IMG/VR virus record: IMGVR_UViG_3300003872_000009 | Span: 1 to 30,454 of that record | Length of the DNA stretch: 30,454 nt | Source of the DNA: a virus | Strand: one strand, 5' to 3' | In this document: piece after piece, positions 1 through 5,301 of the stretch | Position numbering within the stretch: position 1 is the stretch's first letter | Layout of the letters: each line of letters begins with the position of its first letter | Program-made: the position numbers and the translations under genes | Notes under the pieces: generated by a model | What the model was told of the DNA's origin: nothing | Seen by the model: only the letters and a program-made list of their open reading frames with translations | Database searches by the model: none

Positions 1-38
1 GCGTATGTAAAAATATTAGAATTTTCTAATATACCGCT

Positions 39-190
39 GGCATGAAGCGTGCTAAGGCAAGCATCATGCCAATGTCAAGTGAAGCTAGACTTGGCATGGC
101 GCGTGCTACGGCAAAGACCGTGCCAATGTCAAGTGTTGCTAGCCATTGGCATAGTCCATGCTATAGCAAGCCGCGTGCCGCTAGGGCGCG
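39..190. repeat. Three degenerate 54-55 bp tandem repeats that can form hairpins
   Basis: Units begin with GGCAT at 39, 93 and 148. Units 1 and 2 share GCGTGCTA, GGCAA and TGCCAATGTCAAGTG in the same order; unit 3 is more diverged and loses the end. Unit 1 folds as TGGCATGA (38-45) against TCATGCCA (64-71), with TGCT/AGCA stacked inside. Unit 2 keeps TTGGCA/TGCCAA (91-96/121-126) with a different interior. Unit 3 keeps the palindrome TGCTATAGCA (159-168). A spurious open frame crosses the repeats but has no start signal, so I treat the stretch as non-coding. It could be a structured leader, a regulatory array or part of an origin; the sequence does not decide. Confidence 0.7.
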
Positions 191-199
191 CTAAGTTAT

Positions 200-414
200 T
201 GAAAACAAAGGCCCGCCAGAAGCCGCTAGAGGCGATTTCTCGCCCCTAGCCATGCCTAGGCATAGGGTAGCGCTAGCACCGCTCATACGCGCCTACACGC
301 GCTCTACGCGCGTATTCGCGTTCTGGCATGGTATGTGCTACGCGCGCGCGCGCGTGCGCGTGCGCGTGCCTTAGAAGTGGCGAGTATGGTGGTGGTGGTG
401 GTGGCAAAAAAAGC
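200..414. other. Non-coding GC-rich stretch with short palindromes and a Z-DNA-prone tract
   Basis: No gene is supported here. The stretch holds the 12-bp palindrome ATGCCTAGGCAT near 253-264, TACGCGCGTA near 305-314 and a run of alternating pyrimidine-purine, almost all CG with a few TG steps, from 341 to 369. Such alternating CG/TG tracts favour left-handed Z-DNA under negative supercoiling. Five GGT triplets follow at 388-402. The tract ends 45 bp upstream of the -35 box of the promoter at 415, so it may influence local supercoiling there; that role is inferred. Confidence 0.55.
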
Positions 415-446
415 TTGACATACTGGCGTAGCGTAGTATGCTACGC
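415..446 (+). promoter_or_regulatory. Sigma70-type promoter overlapping a perfect inverted repeat
   Basis: A perfect -35 TTGACA (415-420) is followed 16 bp later by TATGCT (437-442), four of six matches to the -10 consensus. The inverted repeat GCGTAGC (426-432) / GCTACGC (440-446), with a 7-nt spacer, covers the -10. This is the usual position for a repressor operator, although in this palindrome-rich region it may be part of the general hairpin pattern. It faces the gene at 555. Confidence 0.6.
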
Positions 447-554
447 GATAAGGCCGCGCGTAGCGGCCGCGCCCAACCCGCCGGGGCGAGTGTCGGCGGG
501 AACCCGCAAGCCGCCGCCGCGCTAGGCGCGGCACTGGGCGGCGGGAGGAAAGCG

Positions 555-1013
555 ATGGAGCATAACACCATCTCACAATTCCTACGCCTCACGCTGCGTG
601 AGGCGCTTGGCACCGCCTCCGTCTTTATGACGGAGGCGGAGGCCCGCAAGGCCGTCCAGGGATGGGCGGACAGCGTCAGGGGCGACTGGGACGTCGCCAT
701 CCGGGAGCGGAAGCTCCCGGATGGTATCGTTGTTTTCGAGGGCCGCGCAAGCGGTCCGTTCTCCCGGTACGGGGAACCGTACCGGGGAGAGGCTAGCACC
801 ACCAAGAAATGGGCGGCGCTCCCGCCCATTCACCCGCTCCGGCCCATCGCCCGCGCGCTCAAGGATATCGAGCGCGCGGAGGAAAAACTCCGCGCGCTCT
901 CTGACGAAGAGCGGCGGCGGTGGCGTCGCCGCATTGAGGAAACCCTCCGCCGCGGCGGCACGGAGGCCGTTGCGGAGGCCCTTTGGGCATTCGGGTTCCT
1001 GCGCCGTATGTAG
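555..1013 (+). CDS. Arg/Glu-rich hypothetical protein encoded within the hairpin array
   Basis: The protein has 152 residues and matches no family I recognise. The ATG at 555 is chosen because GGAGG lies a few bases upstream (544-548) and the promoter at 415 faces it; the frame stays open further upstream but without a start signal. The N-terminal third looks globular. The C-terminal half (about residues 90-140) is a highly charged Arg/Glu-rich helix containing DEERRRWRRRIEE, as in nucleic-acid-binding or coiled-coil proteins. The codons are forced to extreme GC at third positions by the overlapping inverted repeats, and the stop TAG sits in the loop of a 14-bp stem. It is followed by three further hairpins and a terminator, so it is probably a single-gene unit. 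Coding status is likely but not certain. Confidence 0.6.
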   Translation: MEHNTISQFLRLTLREALGTASVFMTEAEARKAVQGWADSVRGDWDVAIRERKLPDGIVVFEGRASGPFSRYGEPYRGEASTTKKWAALPPIHPLRPIARALKDIERAEEKLRALSDEERRRWRRRIEETLRRGGTEAVAEALWAFGFLRRM

Positions 1014-1129
1014 CGGCGCAGGAACCCATCCCGCCGCCTTCCGCGTCCCGAGGCGGCGGGGATAAAGAGGGACGCTCCCGGTAAGGCACCGTTTTCCCCT
1101 AGCCATCAGGCTAGGGGGGAGCAAGGCAA

Positions 1130-1189
1130 GGCCGGGGGATTCCTAGTCTAGGCATGTCCGCCTAGGCTAGGGATTCCCCGGCCTTTTTT
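1130..1189 (+). terminator. Very strong rho-independent terminator
   Basis: A 24-bp stem (1130-1153 with 1160-1183), a 6-nt loop and six T residues (1184-1189). Three of the pairs are G-U wobbles that would be C-A mismatches on the other strand, so it acts on rightward transcripts. A separate 9-bp hairpin with loop ATCA (CCCCTAGCC/GGCTAGGGG, 1096-1117) precedes it. It isolates the gene at 555-1013 from the gene at 1218. Confidence 0.9.
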
Positions 1190-1217
1190 GTGGCACACAC
1201 AACGGGAGAACGTAGCT

Positions 1218-1826
1218 ATGAACACCGATACCGCACTTGACCTTGCCATGATGCCCACCATGGGCAGTCTGGAATCGTGGCGACCGTGGCATCATGGCCG
1301 CCATTGGGCGGCCATGACCGCCGAACCCGCGAAGCTGCGCGCCGGCACGAAGCGTGCGCGCGCATGGACACTGGCTATGCGCGAAGCTGGCGCGAGCGAT
1401 GTAGAGCTCGCGCCGATCTATCAGGATCGGCGCGGCCGCGTGGGCGTCCACGTCCACGTATGCGCCAGCATGGCTGCGCCCAAGGGATACGCTGGCGCGT
1501 GGCGGCCGCGCATGGCTGCCGTTCACCTTGCGGCCGTGGAAGCGCTTCACGGCGCGGAAGCGGCCGCCCAGACTCGCGCGGCCTTCGAAGCGGCCGGCGT
1601 GCGCCCAGACTCGATTATCTGGGTAGCGCACCTTATTCCAGGCCTGACCGACAAGGAAGCGGTCATGAAGGCGCTAGACGCGCGCGAGCGCGCGGCCGCG
1701 GCCGCCTTCCAGCAGCAGCAGAAGGCGGCCGCCGAGAAGAAGACCACCACCAAGAAGAAGGCTACGCGCAAGAAGGCCGCGCCCAAGAAGAAGGCGGCCG
1801 CTAAGAAGAAGGCCGCGCGGAAGTAA
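1218..1826 (+). CDS. Protein with histone-H1-like Lys/Ala-rich C-terminal tail
   Basis: The product has 202 residues. The ATG at 1218 follows GGGAG at about 1204; an in-frame TTG at 1188 would overlap the terminator's T-run and is rejected. Residues 1-150 are Ala/Arg/Trp/His-rich and not recognised. From about residue 158 an Ala- and Gln-rich linker leads into a tail of repeated AAKKK/TKKKAT-type units, rich in Lys and Ala with no acidic residue in the last 30 positions. Such tails bind DNA or RNA non-specifically in bacterial H1-like proteins and some phage proteins, so a nucleoid- or RNA-binding role is inferred. The gene contains many perfect inverted repeats and is closed by its own terminator at 1848. 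A ribosomal or nucleoid protein homologue cannot be excluded. Confidence 0.7.
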   Translation: MNTDTALDLAMMPTMGSLESWRPWHHGRHWAAMTAEPAKLRAGTKRARAWTLAMREAGASDVELAPIYQDRRGRVGVHVHVCASMAAPKGYAGAWRPRMAAVHLAAVEALHGAEAAAQTRAAFEAAGVRPDSIIWVAHLIPGLTDKEAVMKALDARERAAAAAFQQQQKAAAEKKTTTKKKATRKKAAPKKKAAAKKKAARK

Positions 1827-1847
1827 CGCGCGCGGCCGCGCCTACGC

Positions 1848-1884
1848 GGGCCCGGGCCCGGAACAGGGCCCGGGCCCTTTCTTG
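1848..1884 (+). terminator. Rho-independent terminator after the H1-like gene
   Basis: Perfect 12-bp arms GGGCCCGGGCCC (1848-1859 and 1866-1877), loop GGAACA, then TTTCTT. The stop codon of the H1-like gene is 22 bp upstream. Confidence 0.85.
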
Positions 1885-2060
1885 TGTCCGCGCGGCCGCC
1901 TGGTCTAGCACGCGCGCGCCTAGCGCGGCCGCGCGGCCGCGCGGAGCGGGGGGGAGGCGGCCGCCGCGCGCGTAAGGAAAATTGCCCTAGATCAGTGTGA
2001 GAAATATCCCCCCCGCTCCCATTTCCATTGCCCATAGCAAAGTATGCCACTTGCCCATGC
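1885..2060. other. Intergenic GC-palindrome tract
   Basis: No gene is supported. Up to about 1975 it is made of overlapping GCGGCCGC, GCGCGCGC and CTAGC words continuing the style of the hairpin domain. It then drops to ordinary composition. I see no promoter or terminator in it. Confidence 0.4.
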
Positions 2061-2067
2061 TCAATGC

Positions 2068-2241
2068 CCATGAAGGCGAACGGGCGCAAAACGCATAAGC
2101 GCGTGGTCATAGCCGCCATGAAGGCGAACGGGCGCAAAAGCGTATGGCCATATAGCCGCACAGTCTCATAGCCGCATATCCGCGAATGGGCGCAAGGCGC
2201 ATATCCTCATATTCGCACGGGCGCGAATGGACAAAAAGCGC
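2068..2241. repeat. Direct-repeat array, possible iteron or regulatory region
   Basis: A 24-bp sequence beginning CCATGAAGGCGAACGGGCGC occurs identically at 2068-2091 and 2116-2139, a 48-bp period. Degenerate versions containing CGCGAATGGGCGCAA (2181-2195) and GCGCGAATGGACAAAA (2221-2236) follow, interspersed with short words of the type CATAGCCGCATATCC. Open frames crossing the array carry the repeats as peptide repeats and have no start signals. Reiterated motifs in a gene-free stretch suggest an origin, a partition or protein-binding site; no direct evidence chooses between them. Confidence 0.6.
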
Positions 2242-2362
2242 GTAGCTGCATATCTGCAAGCTGACGCACAGACGCCCAGACGCGGGCCGCAGTCTTATAA
2301 TGCCTACATCCACAATATCTCTAGCGTCTGTGTGTCCTGTGTAATGGTCCTGAAGGAGGGTT

Positions 2363-2410
2363 ATGGCCTTACATTCTTATAAGGCTTTCTGCTCTTTTTT
2401 CTTGCCGTAG
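2363..2410 (+). CDS. Possible 15-residue leader peptide
   Basis: AAGGAGGG (2353-2360) lies immediately before an ATG that opens a 15-codon frame ending in TAG at 2408-2410. The peptide reads MALHSYKAFCSFFLP. A TATAAT box lies at 2296-2301 without a matching -35. Within the frame, GCCTTA (2366-2371) pairs with TAAGGC (2380-2385) and a T-rich run follows at 2394-2402, an arrangement reminiscent of an attenuator. The short ribosome-binding-site spacing and the tiny length make translation uncertain. Confidence 0.3.
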   Translation: MALHSYKAFCSFFLP

Positions 2411-2461
2411 GTGGAGTTCTGCATTCTTTATAAAGGTGCTATTGGGGATGGTTCGTTTGAA

Positions 2462-2534
2462 GGGAATTTCAATTGGCTGGGGGCTTGTTAAAGAAATCGG
2501 GGGGAAATTTTAATTCGGGTGGGGTAAATTAAAG
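2462..2534. repeat. Repeated G-run plus AAATT motifs upstream of the PP-loop gene
   Basis: Three related words occur within 75 bp: GGGAATTTCAATT (2462-2474), GGGGGGAAATTTTAATT (about 2499-2514) and GGTGGGGTAAATTAAAGG (2518-2534). The 13-mer GGTGGGGTAAATT recurs at 4844-4856, upstream of the leftward gene 4354-4776. They lie in intergenic DNA upstream of oppositely oriented genes, so they may be phage-specific control sites. Confidence 0.45.
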
Positions 2535-2603
2535 GATGTGTTCATTATGGATGCGGGTGGTCGTTTTTGGTGAACGCAGCGTTTATATAAGTAAAATATA
2601 GGT

Positions 2604-2630
2604 TATAATTATTTTCGAACGCAAGGAGGT
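2604..2630 (+). promoter_or_regulatory. -10 box and ribosome binding site of the PP-loop gene
   Basis: TATAAT at 2604-2609 matches the -10 consensus exactly but no good -35 is visible at 16-18 bp. AAGGAGGT (2623-2630) is a near-perfect Shine-Dalgarno, about 10 nt before the ATG at 2640. Confidence 0.45.
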
Positions 2631-2639
2631 CGTAGTCCT

Positions 2640-3416
2640 ATGACCGAGCTTCATGTAATTTCCTTGGGAGCCGGGGTGCAAAGCTCAGCGATGGCGCTCA
2701 TGGCGTCAGAAGGGCTTATAAAGCCAAAGCCTGTGGCTGCCATATTCGCAGATACGGGATGGGAACCGCAGGGCGTTTACAAGTGGCTGAAGGTTCTCGA
2801 AAAACATCTGTCTTTTCCTATAGTTACCGTTTCCAACGGAAACATAAAGGCAGACTTGTTTAGAGCTGCCAGAAACAGAGCGATTACCACAAGAACTCCA
2901 CCGTTTTTTGTGCTTAGCGATGATGGCACCAAAGGAATGCTGAAAAGACAATGCACGGATGAGTATAAGATAAGACCAATAAATAGGTATGTTAGAAAGA
3001 TGCTCGAAGAGAGCAGGGCTCAGAAGGCGGTCCTTTGGATAGGAATATCTACGGACGAGGCCCACAGGGCGAAACCATCCAGAGTGAGATACATAACCAG
3101 AAGGTTTCCCCTTTTGGAGAATGGGATTAGCAGGATCAACTGCCTAGAATACTTCAGGAGCCGGGGGCTGCCCAATCCACCAAAATCCTCCTGCGTGATA
3201 TGCCCATACCACAACGACAACTATTGGAGAGACATAAAGAAGACCAAAGACTGGGAAGACGCGGTATTGCTGGACTCTCTAATAAGAGACGGCATTGGCG
3301 GCAGCACAGGAAAGCTGTTCCTTCACAGATCTCTGCGACCGCTGAAAGACATCGACTTTGGACAAGACCTGCTGGATCACTTTGGAAACGAGTGCGAGGG
3401 AGTATGCGGAGTCTGA
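2640..3416 (+). CDS. PP-loop ATPase, PAPS-reductase-like phage protein
   Basis: The protein has 258 residues. An N-terminal SLGAGVQSSAMA (about residues 8-19) is the pyrophosphate-binding loop of the adenine nucleotide alpha-hydrolase / PAPS reductase family, followed by AAIFADTGWEP, the family's second conserved strand. RQCTDEYKIRPI (about 101-112) and a C-terminal CVICPYHNDNYW (about 184-195) add conserved cysteines. Relatives include PAPS reductases, tRNA-thiolation enzymes and DndC of DNA phosphorothioation; phage stand-alone members are common but their substrate is generally unknown. It probably activates a substrate with ATP for sulfur transfer or reduction, which is inference. It stands alone, with a strong ribosome binding site, and converges on the leftward cluster ending at 3482. 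I see no strong terminator in the 65-bp gap. Confidence 0.8.
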   Translation: MTELHVISLGAGVQSSAMALMASEGLIKPKPVAAIFADTGWEPQGVYKWLKVLEKHLSFPIVTVSNGNIKADLFRAARNRAITTRTPPFFVLSDDGTKGMLKRQCTDEYKIRPINRYVRKMLEESRAQKAVLWIGISTDEAHRAKPSRVRYITRRFPLLENGISRINCLEYFRSRGLPNPPKSSCVICPYHNDNYWRDIKKTKDWEDAVLLDSLIRDGIGGSTGKLFLHRSLRPLKDIDFGQDLLDHFGNECEGVCGV

Positions 3417-3481
3417 ATTAAGGAAAGTGAAGTTGCCTTAGTTGGGGGAGTAGGGGTAAGTTTCTGAAAACAAAGGAAGAA

Positions 3482-3919
3482 TCAGGGGGCGTTTAGTAAC
3501 GCGGACTTGAGCGGATCTTCGTCGCTTATAAAGCGCAGCAGGGCGTAGACCTGATCCAGCGAGACGTGCTTCGACAGGCGCTTGATCTCGGTCCACTGGT
3601 CGCTGGTGATGGAGATATGGGTGCGCAGGAACAGGGTGCCGCTGTAGGCGATGTTTGGCCTTATAAGGTCCAGAAGGTGAGAAGTGGAGGATTCCTGAAG
3701 CGCGGTGTGGTGTGTTGCGGGAGAGACGATGTAGCCGCGAATATATTCCCTATAATCAATGAGATAGGTCACGAACGTGGTGCGGTAGGCTTCCTTCCGG
3801 TCAAGCACGCCGACCGCCACGCGCAGCGTGTGGTCCTTCCTGCGCTTGGAGGCGGACTTGGCGGCATAGTCTGTCACGAGCAGGCTGCCGGGCGTCAGAT
3901 CGCTTTCCGTTACGCTCAT
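3482..3919 (-). CDS. Hypothetical protein, paralogue of the next gene upstream
   Basis: The protein has 145 residues. The ATG at 3919 is preferred because it overlaps the stop of the upstream gene as ATGA; a longer frame reaching 3988 lies wholly inside that gene. It is soluble, with no membrane segment. Its core (LRVAVGVLD near residue 33, ESSTSHLL near 74, then GTLFLRTHISITSDQWTEI near 92) matches by eye the neighbouring product at 3916-4323: LRVTIAIVD, ESVSLH, GIEFERTSLTVESCAWNEI. The two are probably a tandem duplication. Last gene of the leftward cluster. Function unknown. Confidence 0.65.
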   Translation of the reverse strand: MSVTESDLTPGSLLVTDYAAKSASKRRKDHTLRVAVGVLDRKEAYRTTFVTYLIDYREYIRGYIVSPATHHTALQESSTSHLLDLIRPNIAYSGTLFLRTHISITSDQWTEIKRLSKHVSLDQVYALLRFISDEDPLKSALLNAP

Positions 3920-4323
3920 GCCAGCCGCATCATCGCCGCAATGGGTAGAATGCCCATCTCGTCGGCCATGCCCCTGATCTCGTTCCATGCGCAGCTTTCC
4001 ACCGTGAGGCTGGTGCGCTCGAACTCGATGCCATCGAGCTTCCTGCGCTCGCGCAGATTTTGCAGCATCCTGAGTTCGACGGACCTGTGCAGGGAGACGG
4101 ATTCGCTAACCAGTGCGTGTATTGTAAGTTCCTGAAACTTAAGGAAATAAGTCAGGGTGTAGCTGTCGTCCAGAAAGCGCTCCCCACGGCCTGTGTCCAC
4201 AATGGCAATCGTGACGCGAAGGCCATAGTAGCCATCCGCATTGCGCCATCTGGCTCTTATAAGCTCTCCGGGCGCGCCCGTATAGCCAAGCCGCTCCAGC
4301 GTTTCTCTTATGCCGACGCCCAT
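3916..4323 (-). CDS. Hypothetical protein, paralogue of 3482-3919
   Basis: The protein has 135 residues and is translationally coupled to the following gene by a 4-bp ATGA overlap. It shares the order LRV...VD, ES.S.H, G..F.RT....W.EI and a hydrophobic C-terminus with that product, so duplication and divergence is likely. No catalytic motif is recognised. The 5' region carries a cluster of GTATCAG half-sites (4331-4375) that could control it. GC content is higher than in the genes at 7000-10000. Confidence 0.65.
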   Translation of the reverse strand: MGVGIRETLERLGYTGAPGELIRARWRNADGYYGLRVTIAIVDTGRGERFLDDSYTLTYFLKFQELTIHALVSESVSLHRSVELRMLQNLRERRKLDGIEFERTSLTVESCAWNEIRGMADEMGILPIAAMMRLA

Positions 4324-4329
4324 GCCAGA

Positions 4330-4375
4330 TTGATACTGTCGTATCAGTCTGTATCAGTTTTCGGGATTCTGATAC
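4330..4375. promoter_or_regulatory. Phased TGATAC/GTATCA half-sites, candidate operator
   Basis: TGATAC at 4331 and its complement GTATCA at 4341 and 4351 start exactly 10 bp apart. A fourth copy, TGATAC, starts at 4370. The first two form a perfect inverted repeat with spacer TGTC. One-turn spacing places them on the same face of the helix, as for a cooperatively bound repressor. The cluster lies between two leftward genes and overlaps the end of the upstream one. Confidence 0.5.
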
Positions 4376-4776
4376 TTCACGCCAAAAGCGCTCATGGCCC
4401 ACAAAGGCCCCTTCACGGCCAGCTTCTCGTCCGCCATCGCAAGGGAAAGCTGCCTCCGGGGGGACACGACAGAAATGTAGAACAGCGGCGACAGGCTCAG
4501 GCTCAGCTTGGGACGCTCGACCCGAACGCGCCCATCCTTGTAGTCCTCCTCGCTTATAAGATTCAGCATCACCATGTTCCAGTGCTTATAAAGCACTGCG
4601 TGGAACGACCCCTTGAGCGTCACGTTATCCCTCACATGCACAATGTCCAGATTGTCTAGCAGCGGCGTGTGGAGCGTGATGGCCCGATCCACGAACACCG
4701 TGGTGTCCGAAGACGCGCGAAAGAACACCGCATCGGGCGTCTCGTAAACCACGGCATGCTCTTTGGCTCTGTTCAT
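4354..4776 (-). CDS. Hypothetical protein
   Basis: The protein has 140 residues. The ATG at 4776 is chosen because GGAGGG lies 6 nt upstream; an in-frame ATG at 4797 has no such site and would contain it. The product is predicted soluble and beta-rich, with alternating hydrophobic residues (for example TVFVDRAITLHTPLLDNLD and KLSLSLSPLFYISVVSP). I recognise no family. The gene is the first of a GC-richer subgroup of the leftward cluster (3482-4776). The G-run/AAATTTTAA motif at 4844-4864 lies about 70 bp upstream of its start and could mark a promoter. Confidence 0.65.
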   Translation of the reverse strand: MNRAKEHAVVYETPDAVFFRASSDTTVFVDRAITLHTPLLDNLDIVHVRDNVTLKGSFHAVLYKHWNMVMLNLISEEDYKDGRVRVERPKLSLSLSPLFYISVVSPRRQLSLAMADEKLAVKGPLWAMSAFGVKYQNPEN

Positions 4777-4843
4777 TTCGTGCCCTCCAGAAGTCATGGG
4801 GGTCTTTTCCTGAGACGATTGCTGCGCGCGCTGGCGCTGGGCT

Positions 4844-4864
4844 GGTGGGGTAAATTTTAATGGG
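4844..4864. promoter_or_regulatory. Second location of the GGTGGGGTAAATT motif
   Basis: GGTGGGGTAAATTTTAATGGG shares 13 identical bases with the site at 2518-2530. It lies in the 111-bp gap between leftward genes starting at 4776 and ending at 4888. No sigma70 -35/-10 pair is visible in this gap, so a phage-specific promoter or binding site is possible. Confidence 0.35.
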
Positions 4865-4887
4865 ATGTAGAACAGTTTGCCATGGCC

Positions 4888-5301
4888 CTACGATTCCTCC
4901 CGCCTCTCAGCGCGGAATATGTTCTTGGCCAGCATTATGCCAACAGGCACCCCCGGAAGAAGCATTCTCATAGATTCCTGATCGAAGAAAATGCTCGTGT
5001 TGCTGTCGCATAGCAGAAATCCGGCCGGCATGAGCGCCCTAAGCCTGCCGTTCCACTCAACGAACCGCTCTATCTTGTGCAGGTCGAAGTAGGCCTTTCC
5101 GTATTTCTCCCACGATAACGTCTTTTCATCGTCGAAACAGATCCAGAACGATCTTCTCCTTCCGGATAGGAACTTTATTATCGATAACGCCTGATCCTCG
5201 TCCAAAACAGGGAACAGATTGCTTTTGTAAAGCCTTATAACCCAGTTGTAACGTCTAGCTCCTACTGGCTGTGCTCTGTAAAGCTCTGTTAGGAACTTCA
5301 T
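4888..5301 (-). CDS. Hypothetical protein
   Basis: The protein has 137 residues, begins MKFLTELYRA, and has aromatic-rich segments such as SFWICFDDEKTLSWEKYGKAYF and LPGVPVGIMLA. No signal peptide, membrane segment or known motif is evident. Its start overlaps the end of the upstream gene by 47 bp in another frame, so translation is probably coupled; GAGG close to the ATG is a weak ribosome site. It is the last gene of the operon started by the HTH gene at 6087. Confidence 0.6.
   Translation of the reverse strand: MKFLTELYRAQPVGARRYNWVIRLYKSNLFPVLDEDQALSIIKFLSGRRRSFWICFDDEKTLSWEKYGKAYFDLHKIERFVEWNGRLRALMPAGFLLCDSNTSIFFDQESMRMLLPGVPVGIMLAKNIFRAERREES

Larger units (their letters stand above)
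477..1884 (+). other. Domain of back-to-back perfect inverted repeats spanning two genes
   Basis: Nearly every 25-40 nt can fold on itself. Arms / loop positions include: 477-483/494-500; 516-522/526-532; 586-594/596-604 (loop 1 nt); 613-623/629-639; 697-708/713-724 (loop GGAA); 763-772/777-786 (loop GGAA); 808-816/822-830; 851-860/870-879; 993-1006/1014-1027 (14 bp, stop codon TAG in the loop); 1030-1039/1051-1060; 1096-1104/1109-1117; 1130-1153/1160-1183; 1292-1302/1307-1317; 1389-1397/1406-1414 or alternatively 1409-1418/1425-1434; 1698-1709/1721-1732; 1848-1859/1866-1877. The hairpin at 740-757 has a GCAA loop and one G-U pair, and the stem at 1130-1183 has three. These wobbles pair only in plus-strand RNA, which suggests folding in the mRNA. 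Function unknown. Confidence 0.8.

Noticed and set aside
49-249. 66-codon frame across the left repeats
   Set aside because: It starts with GTG without a ribosome site, and the peptide repeat merely mirrors the DNA repeat.
1096-1189. tRNA or riboswitch-like RNA in the gap before the H1-like gene
   Set aside because: The stems are simple terminator-type hairpins; no cloverleaf, TPsiC arm or known aptamer core is visible.
2068-2139. CRISPR array
   Set aside because: Only two exact repeats, no constant spacer series beyond them, and no cas genes.
1547-2161. Long minus-strand frame of 204 codons opposite the H1-like gene
   Set aside because: It is the antisense of the Lys/Ala-rich gene in GC-rich DNA; the polyphenylalanine/alanine stretch is the complement of the Lys codons, and it would have to cross the terminator at 1848.
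2107-2313. 68-codon minus-strand frame over the direct repeats
   Set aside because: Its peptide repeats come from the DNA repeats, and there is no start signal.
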